Of a stretch of 64,000 bases of DNA, positions 1 to 8,845 are shown in pieces. This DNA is from Streptomyces sp. NBC_00414 (GTDB lineage Bacteria > Actinomycetota > Actinomycetes > Streptomycetales > Streptomycetaceae): NCBI RefSeq assembly GCF_036038375.1, contig NZ_CP107935.1:7316001-7380000 (forward strand), given 5' to 3'. Below the pieces are notes generated by a model. It was not told the DNA's origin, searched no databases, and worked only from the letters and a program-made list of their open reading frames with translations. A program made the translations under genes and the position numbers. Each line of letters opens with the position of its first letter. Position 1 is the first letter of the stretch.

Positions 1-53
1 TGCTTGAGTCGCCCGGGGTTCGCAGCGTCCGCTGCGGGTTCCTTCCTCGCCAT
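1..53 (-). CDS. DUF4191 membrane protein, N-terminal fragment
   Basis: Only the first 17 codons are in the window; the gene runs off the left edge. The reading starts at an ATG at 53 and gives MARKEPAADAANPGRLK, which I recognise as the conserved start of the actinobacterial DUF4191 integral membrane protein encoded between lipA and glnA. No strong Shine-Dalgarno sequence precedes the ATG. It lies on the same strand as, and downstream of, lipB, lipA and the 66-residue gene. Family assignment is from memory of the N-terminus plus position; function is unknown. Confidence 0.75.
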   Translation of the reverse strand, partial: MARKEPAADAANPGRLK

Positions 54-166
54 GCCGAGAAGTCTACGTGTCGGGGGAAGCGCCGACGACGCCGGTGCCG
101 GGTTCAGGGGTTCGGCCTCCGGCTTCGGGGAACCCGTGGACGCGTACGACGTGTACGCGCCGTCGC

Positions 167-367
167 TCAGTGGCGGGTGACGAAGGACTGCTCCACGACA
201 CGCTGTGCCTCGACGCGGTCCTTGGCGCGGCGACGGTCCTCAAGGACGGACGTCCAGGCGTTGCGGCGGGCGGTGCGCTGGCCACTGCTCAGGAGCAGGG
301 ACTCGACGGCACGGAGTGCATCGGTGAACGACGGAATCGCTGTGGCGCGTACGGGCGCGGCCTGCAT
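167..367 (-). CDS. small conserved hypothetical protein (66 aa)
   Basis: A 66-residue soluble protein, rich in Arg and Ala, with no signal peptide or membrane segment. It starts at an ATG at 367 (MQAAPVRATAIPSF) and ends with FVTRH. A small protein of this kind sits between lipA and the DUF4191 gene in Streptomyces, which argues that it is real although it has no recognised domain. A plausible promoter lies about 70-100 bp upstream (440-468), so it may be transcribed separately from lipA. Overlapping frames of similar length on both strands look like GC-rich shadows. Function unknown. Confidence 0.7.
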   Translation of the reverse strand: MQAAPVRATAIPSFTDALRAVESLLLSSGQRTARRNAWTSVLEDRRRAKDRVEAQRVVEQSFVTRH

Positions 368-439
368 GATGGGGGTCCCCCCTCGGGACGGCGGCTCTGG
401 CTAGGGCTCTACGGACTGTAGGACCAGGGTCACTGAATG

Positions 440-468
440 GTGTTACCAGGGCGTGACCGACCGGTCAA
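440..468 (-). promoter_or_regulatory. candidate sigma-70-like promoter for the 66-aa gene
   Basis: On the minus strand TTGACC (468-463) and TAACAC (445-440) are separated by exactly 17 nt, about 72 bp upstream of the ATG at 367. The remaining 368-645 interval between this gene and lipA holds no ORF or clear hairpin. Inference from sequence only. Confidence 0.4.
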
Positions 469-645
469 ACGCCAGTGAAGCCTTGATGTGCAGGCCCGAA
501 ACCTTGACGCGGCCCTGATGTGGCCCCCATCTGCGGGGACGCTCAGGACCGCGTCGTACAGGCCATTACTGGTGGGTAGCTACTTGTGCGCAGATTCACA
601 CGCCGAGCTGGCACCGCGTGCCATCTGTCGAGGGCCCGGCGGAAT

Positions 646-1611
646 TCAGACAGCCTGCGAGGCGACGTACGAACCACGCTTCTCGATGGCCATCTGGTAG
701 AGGCGCCCGGCCCGGTACGAGGAGCGGACCAGCGGGCCCGACATGACTCCGGAGAAGCCGATCTGCTCGGCCTCGTCCTTCAGCTCCACGAACTCGTGCG
801 GCTTCACCCAGCGCTCGACGGGGTGGTGGCGCACGGAGGGCCGCAGGTACTGCGTGATGGTGATGAGCTCGCAGCCCGCCTCGTGGAGCTGACGCAGGGC
901 CTCGCTGACCTCTTCGCGGGTCTCGCCCATTCCGAGGATCAGGTTCGACTTCGTGACCAGACCGTAGTCACGGGCCGCCGTGATGACCTTCAGCGAACGG
1001 TCGTAGCGGAAGCCCGGACGGATGCGCTTGAAGATCCGGGGGACCGTCTCCACGTTGTGCGCGAAGACCTCCGGGCGGGAGGAGAAGACCTCGGCGAGCT
1101 GGTCCGGCTCGGCGTTGAAGTCCGGGGCGAGCAGCTCGACCTTGGTCCGGCCCTCGGCGCGGTCCGCGGTCTGCTGGTGGATCTGGCGGACCGTCTCCGC
1201 GTACAGCCAGGCGCCGCCGTCCTCCAGGTCGTCGCGGGCGACTCCGGTGATGGTCGCGTAGTTGAGATCCATGGTCACCACGGACTCGCCCACGCGGCGG
1301 GGCTCGTCGCGGTCCAGTGCCTCGGGCTTGCCCGTGTCGATCTGGCAGAAGTCGCAACGCCTCGTGCACTGGTCGCCGCCGATGAGGAACGTGGCCTCGC
1401 GGTCCTCCCAGCACTCGTAGATGTTGGGACAGCCCGCCTCCTGGCAGACCGTGTGCAGGCCCTCGCTCTTCACGAGGTTCTGCATCTTGGTGTATTCGGG
1501 ACCCATTTTCGCCCGGGTCTTGATCCACTCGGGCTTGCGCTCGATGGGGGTCTGGGCGTTCCGGACCTCCAGGCGCAGCATCTTGCGTCCGTCGGGTGCG
1601 ACTGCGGACAC
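646..1611 (-). CDS. lipA: lipoyl synthase
   Basis: Radical-SAM enzyme that inserts two sulfurs into octanoyl groups on lipoyl domains, completing lipoate for the 2-oxoacid dehydrogenases encoded further on (E2 at 18395-20254). From the GTG at 1611 the product is 321 aa. It has the two cluster-binding cysteine sets: C56/C61/C67 ([12 protein letters not shown]), the auxiliary cluster that donates sulfur, and C82/C86/C89 (CTRRCDFC), the radical-SAM CxxxCxxC. The GTG is preceded by GGGAG at good spacing, and the longer open frame upstream runs through the inverted-repeat spacer, so it is not used. It follows lipB on the same strand but is separated from it by a large dyad. Confidence 0.96.
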   Translation of the reverse strand: MSAVAPDGRKMLRLEVRNAQTPIERKPEWIKTRAKMGPEYTKMQNLVKSEGLHTVCQEAGCPNIYECWEDREATFLIGGDQCTRRCDFCQIDTGKPEALDRDEPRRVGESVVTMDLNYATITGVARDDLEDGGAWLYAETVRQIHQQTADRAEGRTKVELLAPDFNAEPDQLAEVFSSRPEVFAHNVETVPRIFKRIRPGFRYDRSLKVITAARDYGLVTKSNLILGMGETREEVSEALRQLHEAGCELITITQYLRPSVRHHPVERWVKPHEFVELKDEAEQIGFSGVMSGPLVRSSYRAGRLYQMAIEKRGSYVASQAV

Positions 1612-1714
1612 ATCGGCTCCCTGTAGCTTCGATTCTTCGGCGTACACCAGGGTACGCCCGTGTGCTTCTCGGCCCCCGAGGTGGGCAACCTTCGGGAACG
1701 GGGGTGCATTCCCG

Positions 1715-1910
1715 GGGCCTTCTTTCGCCCCCGCCGCCCCTACCCGTTCCCGTCCCGCATGGGGGCTGCGCCCCCTCGCCCCCGTTGTCCTCAAACGCCG
1801 GACGGGCTGAAAGACGTCCGCCGGTCCGGCGTTTGAGGACCGGGGGTTCGGGGGCTGGCCCCCGAGTCGGTGACGGGACGGGTAGGGGCGGCGGGGGCGA
1901 AAGAAGGCCC
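1715..1910. repeat. large imperfect inverted repeat between lipB and lipA (family 2)
   Basis: Two arms of about 85-90 nt face each other. The outer ends match (GGGCCTTCTTTCG at 1715 against CGAAAGAAGGCCC ending at 1910), then a GGGTAGGGGCGGCGGGGG block, then the inner core GTCCTCAAACGCCGGAC against GTCCGGCGTTTGAGGAC around 1789-1842. The right arm abuts the lipB stop codon. As RNA it could fold into a very long hairpin that ends or attenuates lipB transcription. The same composite recurs at about 23690-23850 and, as a single arm, near 34797-34900. The rest of the spacer, 1612-1714, has no ORF and presumably holds the lipA promoter. Confidence 0.75.
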
Positions 1911-2707
1911 TACACCCCCGCCCCCTCGACGGCCCGAGGCAACAGCTCCGCGTTCCCCAGGACATCCGCCAGGTGCCGCTCGGCCACGGGCAGAACTTCC
2001 GCGATGGCAAGGTCGCGCCCCAGCTCGTACGCGAGCGACGTGACCCCCGCATCCCGGATCCCGCAAGGAATGATCTTGTCGAAGCTGGACGTGTCGGGGT
2101 TCACGTTCAGGGCGAAGCCATGCATGGTGACCCCCTTGGCCACCCGGATCCCCATGGCGCAGATCTTGCGGTCCTCACGCCGCTGCCCGGCGTTGGAGGG
2201 CGCGTACTCGGGCCCGTTCAGCCGCGGGTCGAACTCCTCGTCGGCCAGCCGGGGATCGAAGTCGAGGGAGAGCCCGCCGAGCACCGGCCGCTCGTCCACC
2301 GGATCGCCGAGGACCCAGACACCGGCCCGCCCCTCCACCCGGCTGGTCTCGACGCCGAACTCCGCGCAGACGCGGATCATCGCGTCCTCAAGGCGCCGGA
2401 GATGGGCGACGACGTCCACCGGACGCGGGAGCTTCTGGATCGGGTAGCCGACCAGCTGCCCAGGGCCGTGCCAGGTGATCTTCCCGCCCCGGTCCACGTC
2501 GACGACGGGCGTGCCGTCGAGCGGCCGCTCACTGTCCGCCGTACGCCGGCCGGCCGTGTAGACCGGAAGGTGCTCCAGGAGCAGACAGGTGTCGGGGATC
2601 TCGTCCTGGAAGCGGGCCGTGTGCACACGGCGCTGCTCGTCCCAGGCCTCCTGGTACTCGACGGCGTCCGCACCGAAACCCATGCGGACGAACCGCAGCT
2701 CACTCAC
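1910..2707 (-). CDS. lipB: lipoyl(octanoyl) transferase
   Basis: Transfers octanoyl from acyl carrier protein to lipoyl domains, the step before LipA. The 265-aa product starts at GTG 2707 ([10 protein letters not shown]), chosen because GGAGG lies 8 nt upstream and the sequence then matches the family start; the longer open frame adds an unrelated N-terminus. Family motifs are visible: YTAGRRT, the [16 protein letters not shown] substrate-binding stretch, and the PCGI motif carrying the catalytic cysteine near the C-terminus. It is divergent from the regulator at 2994, with 286 bp between them that must hold both promoters. It is upstream of lipA on the same strand. Confidence 0.96.
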   Translation of the reverse strand: MSELRFVRMGFGADAVEYQEAWDEQRRVHTARFQDEIPDTCLLLEHLPVYTAGRRTADSERPLDGTPVVDVDRGGKITWHGPGQLVGYPIQKLPRPVDVVAHLRRLEDAMIRVCAEFGVETSRVEGRAGVWVLGDPVDERPVLGGLSLDFDPRLADEEFDPRLNGPEYAPSNAGQRREDRKICAMGIRVAKGVTMHGFALNVNPDTSSFDKIIPCGIRDAGVTSLAYELGRDLAIAEVLPVAERHLADVLGNAELLPRAVEGAGV

Positions 2708-2993
2708 GGCAAGCGCCTCCCTTGCAAGAGTTATGAGGCTCGACACGGCCAGGTAAGGCTCGTAACGCCCCACGCCACTGTACGTCCGACCGGCGCGCGT
2801 CAGCTCTGAGGGCAATCCTCACACGATCGGATGAATGCGCGTCGAAGTGTGCGATCGGTTGGCTACAGACCGCTACATTCGCGCCGTTCACGAGGGTGAT
2901 AAGGGCTGCTCAAAGGCACGGCGGCCGACCTCGCCCGCGCCTGCCCGCGCAGGCCCCCCGCCCCAGCCCGGAAGGCAGGAGTTCGCACCGCAG

Positions 2994-4475
2994 ATGTCGG
3001 AACGACCCGCGCAGCGCACCCCCAACCGTCAGCTCGCCGCACTTATCGCAGAAGCGGGATTCTCCAACGCGGGGCTCGCCCGTCGAGTGGATCAGCTCGG
3101 CCTCGAACACGGTCTCGATCTGAGATACGACAAGACATCAGTGACCCGCTGGCTGCGTGGGCAGCAGCCCCGGGGCACCACGCCGGCCCTGATCGCCGAG
3201 GTGTTCACCCGCCGCCTCGGCCGCCGGCTCAGCGCACAGGACCTCGGACTCGACGCCTGCGCACCCGTCTACGCGGGGCTGGAGTTCGCCGCCACCCCGG
3301 AGGAGGCCGTCGACATCGTCGGCGGGCTGTGGCGCAAGGACTCGGGAAGTCATGCCGAACTGCGCAAGATCGCGTTCACCCCGGCGGGGCTCGTCGTGCC
3401 CAGCCGGGACTGGCTGATCGGCCGGGCCGACGACCGGGTGAGCCGCGGCGACCCCGGTGCCGCGCGCATCCCCGTACAGGGCGGCCGACCGGTTTCCGTC
3501 AAGCCCCCGGTCATGCCGGAACAGGGCAGGCCCCCGTCCCGGCAGCGCGTGGGCACGGAGCGCGGGCCCGGGCAGCGGGTGACCGCGGGTGACATCGCGG
3601 CCCTTCGCTCCGTCGGCGAGCTCTTCCGCACGCTCGACAACGCGTACGGCGGAGGGCACGCACGCCAGGCCCTCGTGCGGTACCTGGAGCACGAACTGGA
3701 GCCGATGCTCCGCGGCACCTACGGCGAGCAGACCGGGCGCCGGCTGTTCGCCGCGGCGTCCGATCTGACCCGGCTCGCGGGCTGGACCTCGTACGACATC
3801 GCCGCGCACGGGCTCGCGCAGCGGTACTTCGTGCAGGCGCTGCGGCTCTCGCAGGCGGCGGCGGACCGGGCGTACGGCTCCTACGTGCTCGTGACGATGA
3901 GCAGGCAGGCCGTCTATCTCGGACACGGCCGGGAGGCGGTCCAGCTCGCCCGGGTCGCCCAGCAGGGCGTGGGCTCCTCCGCGCCGCCCGTCGTCCAGGC
4001 GCTGCTGTACGCGGTCGAGGCACGCGGGCACGGAGTGCTCGGCGAGGTACGGGCGGCCACGGCCTCGCTGGTGCGGGCCGAGCGGGCTCTGGAAATCGCC
4101 CGGCCCGGGGACGAAGTCCCGTACTGGGCGCGCTTCTTCGACGAGGCGCAGCTCGCGGACGAGTTCGGGCACTGCCACCGGGATCTACAGCAGTACCGGG
4201 CGGCGGCGCAGCATGCCGAGCGCTCGCTGCAGTTGCGTGCGCCCGGGTACGCGCGCAGCCGGCTCTTCTGCCGGGTGGTGCTCGCCTCGGCGCGGCTGGG
4301 TCTCGGTGAGCTCGACCAGGCGTGCCAGCTGGGGGCCGAGGCGGCTACGCAGGCTTCGGAGATGCGGTCGGTTCGGGCGCTGGAGTATGTGCGGGACTTC
4401 GAGCGGCGGTTGGAGCCGTATCGGGATGCTGCGCCTGTGCGGGGGTATCGCGACAAGGTCGCGGCTCTCGGCTGA
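2994..4475 (+). CDS. HTH/TPR-type transcriptional regulator
   Basis: A 493-aa soluble protein from ATG 2994 (MSERPAQRTPNRQLAALIAEAG); AGGAG lies 12 nt upstream. The first 100 residues resemble an XRE-like helix-turn-helix that includes a VTRWLRGQQPRGTTPALIAE segment. The middle is Pro/Arg-rich. The second half (about residues 220-480) is helical and resembles TPR arrays of Streptomyces regulators, with repeated ARLAQ/ERSLQLRAPGYARSR-type helices. This layout (HTH, linker, TPR) is common in Streptomyces developmental or quorum-type regulators, but the target is unknown. It is transcribed divergently from lipB. A frame extending upstream to 2835 has an atypical composition and is unlikely to be translated. 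Confidence 0.8.
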   Translation: MSERPAQRTPNRQLAALIAEAGFSNAGLARRVDQLGLEHGLDLRYDKTSVTRWLRGQQPRGTTPALIAEVFTRRLGRRLSAQDLGLDACAPVYAGLEFAATPEEAVDIVGGLWRKDSGSHAELRKIAFTPAGLVVPSRDWLIGRADDRVSRGDPGAARIPVQGGRPVSVKPPVMPEQGRPPSRQRVGTERGPGQRVTAGDIAALRSVGELFRTLDNAYGGGHARQALVRYLEHELEPMLRGTYGEQTGRRLFAAASDLTRLAGWTSYDIAAHGLAQRYFVQALRLSQAAADRAYGSYVLVTMSRQAVYLGHGREAVQLARVAQQGVGSSAPPVVQALLYAVEARGHGVLGEVRAATASLVRAERALEIARPGDEVPYWARFFDEAQLADEFGHCHRDLQQYRAAAQHAERSLQLRAPGYARSRLFCRVVLASARLGLGELDQACQLGAEAATQASEMRSVRALEYVRDFERRLEPYRDAAPVRGYRDKVAALG

Positions 4476-4520
4476 GCCGCCGGGAAGGTCGCGTATCGGC
4501 TGCGGCGCCGCCGCGGCCGT

Positions 4521-4812
4521 TCGCGCAGTTCCCCGCGCCCCTGAAAACCGTCCCCCGCGCCCCACTTCTCCAGGGGCGCGAGGAACGGCGCAAGGCTTTT
4601 GGGGGTGGTTTGAGGGGCGCGCGGAACGGCGCAAGATTTTGAGGGGCGCGGGGAACGGCGCAGGGCTTTGAGGGGCGCGGGGAACGGCGCAGGGCTTTGA
4701 GGGGCGCGGGGAACGGCGCAAAGGGGGTGGAGGTCCTGCCCCGCGTCGGGACCTCCACCCCGGCTTACGGGGGCGCCGCACACCCCCTCAGGGGCGCGGC
4801 GAACCGCGCGAC
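4521..4812. repeat. family-1 repeat cluster with a 29-bp tandem array
   Basis: The 386-bp spacer 4476-4861 has no gene. One inverted copy of the dispersed element lies at 4521-4542. Direct copies of GGGGCGCGGGGAACGGCGC-type units start at 4573, 4614, 4643, 4672 and 4701. The last four are spaced exactly 29 bp apart and the last three are almost identical (linker GCAGGGCTTTGA). A further degenerate copy lies near 4791. The flanking genes converge here, so the array probably serves as a transcription end or is a slippage-amplified relic. Confidence 0.8.
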
Positions 4813-4861
4813 CGGCCCCCACCGGCCCGCAGCCGAAACACGACCCTCCCCCGGAAAGGGG

Positions 4862-6232
4862 CTACGCGGCCGTGGAGGCCCGCAGCCGCGCAACCGTCGC
4901 GGTCGAGGGCAGGCCCAGGTCCGTCAGAAGGGCCCGCGCCGCACGGTGCCCCGAGTGCAGGGCGCCCTGGACCGTACTGGTGTCGCGGTGGTCGCCGCAG
5001 ACGTACAGGCCCGCCAGCAGACGGACCGGCCGGCGGAGGTCGTACGGCGGCAGCATCGCCGGGACGGCGTCGGGCGTGTGGTGCACGGCCAGCAGCTCCC
5101 AGCGGTGCGTGGCGGTGCCGTAGAGGGCCGCCAGATGCGCGCGCACCGTCCGGTCCGTGTCCGCGGGCGGCGCCCCCAGGACCGTCGAGGAGATCAGGGC
5201 GCGGCCCGCGGGAGCCCGGGACGGATCGACCTGGCTGACGACCGCGGTATGGGTCACCGGGCCCCGGCGGTCCGCGTCCAGGAGCAGCGCCGCGTCCGTC
5301 AGGGGCGGCTCGTCCGCCGTGTGGTGCACCACCGTCACCGGGTGGCACGGCGGTACCCGCAGACCGGGCAGCAGATCGGCGGCGGCGCGGGCGCCGGTCG
5401 CCACCAGCACCGCACGGCACCGGAGTTCACCGTGCCGGTCCGTCGTCACGGACGTGGTCGAGACGGAGGTGACCCGCACCCCGGTGCGGACCGTCCCCGG
5501 TTGCAGGGTTCCCGCGAGCAGCTCCGGCAGGGCGTCGGCGCCGCCCTCGGGGAGGCACAGCCGCCCGGCGGCGAAGGCCCGGAGCGCCAGGTCGGCGCAC
5601 CGGCTGGACGTCGTCAGATCCGGATCGCAGAGCAGCGCCGCCAGGAGCGGGCGCAGAAAGCCCTCGACGGTACGGGCGGGCATGCCGCGCGCCGCGAGCG
5701 CCCGTCCGGCGGGCCGCTCCGGCCGGGCCAGCAGCCGCTCCACGGGAACCGTCGCGATCCGGCCGAGGGCCGCGGCCAGCCGGGCCTGGTCGAGGACGCC
5801 CCCGAGCGGGGGGTAGGCCCGTGACAGGGGCGGGGCGGCGGCCGGGGATGTCTGCCGATGCCTCCGAGGGGGGCTCACGAAGGCGCGTGCCGCGTCGAGT
5901 GCGCCCCTTGCGCCCCCGGCGCTCGCGGGCTCACCCGCACGGTGCACACGCCCCTCGGCGTGGACGAGGACGCCGGCGGCGAACGGACGCAGGACGAGGG
6001 CGTCCAGGCCCGGCGTCAGCCGCAGTTCGGGGTACGCCGTGGAGAGGAGCCGTCCGACGCGGTCGAGACGGAAACCGTCGACCTTCTCGGTCGTCATACG
6101 GCCGCCGACGTGAGGGGCGGCCTCCAGGACGACGGTCGACACACCTGCGCTGTTCAGCCGATGGGCGGCCGAGAGTCCCGCGACCCCCGCCCCCACGATG
6201 ACGACGTCCGCCTGGCAAGCGGGCTCAAGCAC
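4862..6232 (-). CDS. FAD-dependent oxidoreductase (phytoene-desaturase/amine-oxidase fold)
   Basis: A 456-aa flavoprotein. The N-terminal dinucleotide-binding motif VIVGAGVAGLSAAH (about residues 11-24) is followed by LEAAPHVGGRM, and the C-terminus has the typical FAD-closing motif GLYVCGDHRDTSTVQGALHSG. Overall it resembles NAD(P)/FAD-dependent phytoene-desaturase-like or protoporphyrinogen-oxidase-like enzymes. No carotenoid genes are nearby, so the substrate cannot be named. The GTG start at 6232 is preceded by an AGGAGG-like sequence. It follows the epimerase gene (6449-7348) on the same strand after 216 bp that hold nothing recognisable. Confidence 0.85.
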   Translation of the reverse strand: MLEPACQADVVIVGAGVAGLSAAHRLNSAGVSTVVLEAAPHVGGRMTTEKVDGFRLDRVGRLLSTAYPELRLTPGLDALVLRPFAAGVLVHAEGRVHRAGEPASAGGARGALDAARAFVSPPRRHRQTSPAAAPPLSRAYPPLGGVLDQARLAAALGRIATVPVERLLARPERPAGRALAARGMPARTVEGFLRPLLAALLCDPDLTTSSRCADLALRAFAAGRLCLPEGGADALPELLAGTLQPGTVRTGVRVTSVSTTSVTTDRHGELRCRAVLVATGARAAADLLPGLRVPPCHPVTVVHHTADEPPLTDAALLLDADRRGPVTHTAVVSQVDPSRAPAGRALISSTVLGAPPADTDRTVRAHLAALYGTATHRWELLAVHHTPDAVPAMLPPYDLRRPVRLLAGLYVCGDHRDTSTVQGALHSGHRAARALLTDLGLPSTATVARLRASTAA

Positions 6233-6448
6233 GTGCCCCTCCTAGAGGTCGCGCGGCGCTTGGGGGCGTCCCGCCCCCAACGGGCATCCGGAGCACCCGA
6301 GTTCGGAACGAGCGTAGGGCCGCGGCCGACCGGGGGAACTCGCGCATGAGCAGGGCACGGTCGCACGCAGGTCGCATGTGGTCGGGACCGCGGTACCGGA
6401 AGCGTGCCCGGTCCGTCCGCCCGCCTCGTGGGGGAGCGGACGGGACGG

Positions 6449-7348
6449 TTACGCCTGGGCCGCCCGGACGGTCTCCTCGATGCCGGGGAACGCGAAGGTG
6501 AAGCCCGACTCCAACAGCCGGGTGGGAAGCACGCGTTGGCTGCCCAGCACCTCCGAGGCCATCTCCCCGAGCACGGCCTTCAGCACGGGCGCGGGCACCG
6601 CGAACAGCGTGGGCCGGTGCAGGACGCGCCCCATGGCGGCCGTGATCTCGCCGTTGGTGAGCGGCTCCGGAGCCGTCAGGTTGAAGGGTCCGGACAGCCA
6701 CTCGGAGTCGAGCAGATACCGCAGCGCGGCCACGTGGTCGTGCAGCGCGATGTAGCTCCAGTACTGCCGGCCGTCGCCCATCCTCCCGCCGAGCCCCGCC
6801 TTGAACAGCGGGAAGAGCCGTCCCCAGGCGCCGCCCTTCGCGGCCACCACCAGTCCGGTGCGGGCGAGGACGGTCCGTACGCCCGCCTCCTGCGCGGGCG
6901 CCGCCGCTTCCTCCCACTCCACGCACACCGAGGGCAGGAACCCGTCCCCCGGCGGGGCGCTCTCGTCCACGGCACGCTCGCCGGTGTCCCCGTAGAAACC
7001 CATCGCGCTGCCGTTCAGGAAGACCCGCGGCGGCCGGTCGAGGGAGGCGACGGCCTCCGCGAGCGTGGCGGTGCCCAGGACCCGGCTGTCGCGGATCGTC
7101 CGCTTGTACGTGTCCGTCCAGCGGTGGTCGGCGATACCGGCGCCCGCGAGGTTCACCACGGCGTCGCAGCCGGAGAGCCCCACCGCGTCCACGTGGCTGC
7201 GTTCGGGGTCCCACTCGATCTCGTCGGCCGCCCGGGGCGTACGGCGCACCAGCCGCACCACCTCGTGCCCGTCCGCGGTCAGTGAGCGCACCAGGGCCTT
7301 GCCGATGAGGCCGGACGCGCCGGCCACGGCGATTCGCGAAGCTTCCAT
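6449..7348 (-). CDS. TIGR01777-family epimerase (SDR-like, YfcH type)
   Basis: A 299-aa extended-SDR protein. The nucleotide-binding motif VAGASGLIGKALV lies at the N-terminus, followed by GCDAVVNLAGAGIADHRWT, which is diagnostic of the TIGR01777/YfcH family (NAD(P)-binding epimerase-like plus a C-terminal DUF1731 segment with GSQRVLPTRLLESGF). The start is ATG 7348; the upstream open frame overlaps the divergent GNAT gene and is not expected to be translated. Substrates of this family are not established. The divergent GNAT gene begins 93 bp away. Confidence 0.88.
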   Translation of the reverse strand: MEASRIAVAGASGLIGKALVRSLTADGHEVVRLVRRTPRAADEIEWDPERSHVDAVGLSGCDAVVNLAGAGIADHRWTDTYKRTIRDSRVLGTATLAEAVASLDRPPRVFLNGSAMGFYGDTGERAVDESAPPGDGFLPSVCVEWEEAAAPAQEAGVRTVLARTGLVVAAKGGAWGRLFPLFKAGLGGRMGDGRQYWSYIALHDHVAALRYLLDSEWLSGPFNLTAPEPLTNGEITAAMGRVLHRPTLFAVPAPVLKAVLGEMASEVLGSQRVLPTRLLESGFTFAFPGIEETVRAAQA

Positions 7349-7441
7349 GACCCCATCCTGCGTCAGTCTCCCCGGGAACACCGCGTGGAGGGGGCCGCGG
7401 TCGAGCGGGTCGCCCGGTGCCCCGGCTCTACAGTGACGTGC

Positions 7442-7930
7442 ATGCCCGAGCCGCACATACGCACCGCAGTGCCCGACGACGAAGAGGCGCTGGGCCGTCT
7501 CGACCGCGCTGTCTGGTCCTACCTGCACGCGGTCAGACCCCGGGAACAGCCGCCGTACGAGCCGTTCTTCAACGACCGCTTCGGGCCCCGCGACCACCTG
7601 ATCGCCGAACTGGGCGGGCGGGTCGTCGGCTACGTACGGCTCGGATTCCCCACCCCGCTCGCCTCCAACGCGCACGTCCGGCAGATCCAGGGCCTCGCCG
7701 TCGCCGACGAGGCCCGCGGCAACGGTGTCGGCCGGGCGCTGATCCGCGCCGTCGTCGCGGAGGCCCGCCGCCAGGGCGCGCGCCGGATCACCCTGCGCGT
7801 CCTCGGCCACAACACCCCCGCCCGCAGGCTGTACGAGTCGGAGGGCTTCGTGGTCGAGGGGATCCAGCCGGGCGAGTTCCGGCTGGGCGGCGAGTACGTG
7901 GACGACGTACTCATGGGACGCAGGATCTGA
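7442..7930 (+). CDS. GNAT-family N-acetyltransferase
   Basis: A 162-aa GNAT acyltransferase. The acetyl-CoA-binding motif A is clear: IQGLAVADEARGNGVGRALI (the Q/RxxGxG/A region) followed by NTPARRLYESEGF, the usual motif B. The substrate is not predictable from sequence. There is no Shine-Dalgarno sequence before ATG 7442; a TACAGT box lies exactly 7 nt upstream (7429-7434), so the mRNA is probably leaderless. It faces the TetR gene, whose stop is 36 bp downstream. Confidence 0.88.
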   Translation: MPEPHIRTAVPDDEEALGRLDRAVWSYLHAVRPREQPPYEPFFNDRFGPRDHLIAELGGRVVGYVRLGFPTPLASNAHVRQIQGLAVADEARGNGVGRALIRAVVAEARRQGARRITLRVLGHNTPARRLYESEGFVVEGIQPGEFRLGGEYVDDVLMGRRI

Positions 7931-7966
7931 GCGGTCGGCGCCGGGCCCGGCGGCCCGTCGGCCGGG

Positions 7967-8626
7967 TCAGGGGGCCTGGGGCTCCGTCAGCAGCCGCATT
8001 CCGCCGGTCAGTTCGCGCAGGCAGCGCACCGCGAGTTCGGCGGGGGAGCCGGGGCCTTCGAGGCCGGCGTCCGACTCCGCCCAGGTCTCCAGGGCGACCC
8101 GGATCGCGTCCGTGGCGGCCGCGGCGGCGAGACGGATCTCCAGCGGGTCGGCGTCCGGGCCTGCCAGCCGTGCGACGACCGGGACGAGTTTGTCCTCGGA
8201 CTCCTGGTTCACCCGGTACCAGACCGCGCGCAGCGCCGGGTCCTCGGCGGCGGCCCGCAGCAGCCCCCGCGTCCAGCGCAGGCCCTCGGCCTTGGCCTCG
8301 TGGGGGACGGTCAGTGACTCGGTGACGGCCGACTCCAGCGCCCGGCGGAGCGCGGTGCCCGGCTCGGCCCTCGCCAGCCGCTCGCGCCAGTGGTCGCCGC
8401 CGATCGCGAGCAGCGGGCCGACGGCGTCCTGCTTGTTGCGGAAGTAGCGGTAGAAGGTGCGCAGGGCGACGCCGGCGCGTACGGCGATCTCCTCGGCCGT
8501 GGTGCCGTCGGGGCCGCGCTCGGTGAAGAGCTCGGCGGCGGCCCGGGCGATGTCGAACTGGGTTGCCGCCTTACGGCGCTCGGTCAGCGACGGGGTCCTG
8601 GTCGCTGCGGACGGCTCGGTGCTCAC
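7967..8626 (-). CDS. TetR-family transcriptional regulator
   Basis: A 219-aa regulator. The helix-turn-helix TAEEIAVRAGVALRTFYRYF (about residues 41-60) followed by RNKQDAV is classic TetR; the rest is the helical ligand-binding domain. The GTG start at 8626 has no Shine-Dalgarno sequence; TACGCT lies 7 nt upstream (8639-8634), which suggests a leaderless transcript. The gene is convergent with GNAT. No divergent target gene is adjacent, so the regulated gene is unknown. The upstream spacer 8627-8845 holds one inverted family-1 repeat at about 8777-8800. Confidence 0.9.
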   Translation of the reverse strand: MSTEPSAATRTPSLTERRKAATQFDIARAAAELFTERGPDGTTAEEIAVRAGVALRTFYRYFRNKQDAVGPLLAIGGDHWRERLARAEPGTALRRALESAVTESLTVPHEAKAEGLRWTRGLLRAAAEDPALRAVWYRVNQESEDKLVPVVARLAGPDADPLEIRLAAAAATDAIRVALETWAESDAGLEGPGSPAELAVRCLRELTGGMRLLTEPQAP

Positions 8627-8845
8627 GCGAGAAAGCGTACGTCGCAGGGGGCGGGGGCCTGGTCCGGCTGGTCCGCCTGGGCGGCGTGACGGCCCGGCCG
8701 ACCGGTGTGACGGGTCGGCAGGGCCGCTCGGCCGGGTGGTGGCGGGATCGTGCGGGTGCGCGTCCGGTGGGGGCCGGCCGCGCAGTTCCCCGCGCCTCCT
8801 CCGGGGCGCACCGACGCGCGAGACGGCACCAGGTCGCTCACGACG

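Noticed and set aside
4862-6232. Carotenoid gene cluster suggested by the phytoene-desaturase-like protein
   Set aside because: No phytoene synthase, GGPP synthase or cyclase gene is nearby; the family is broad.
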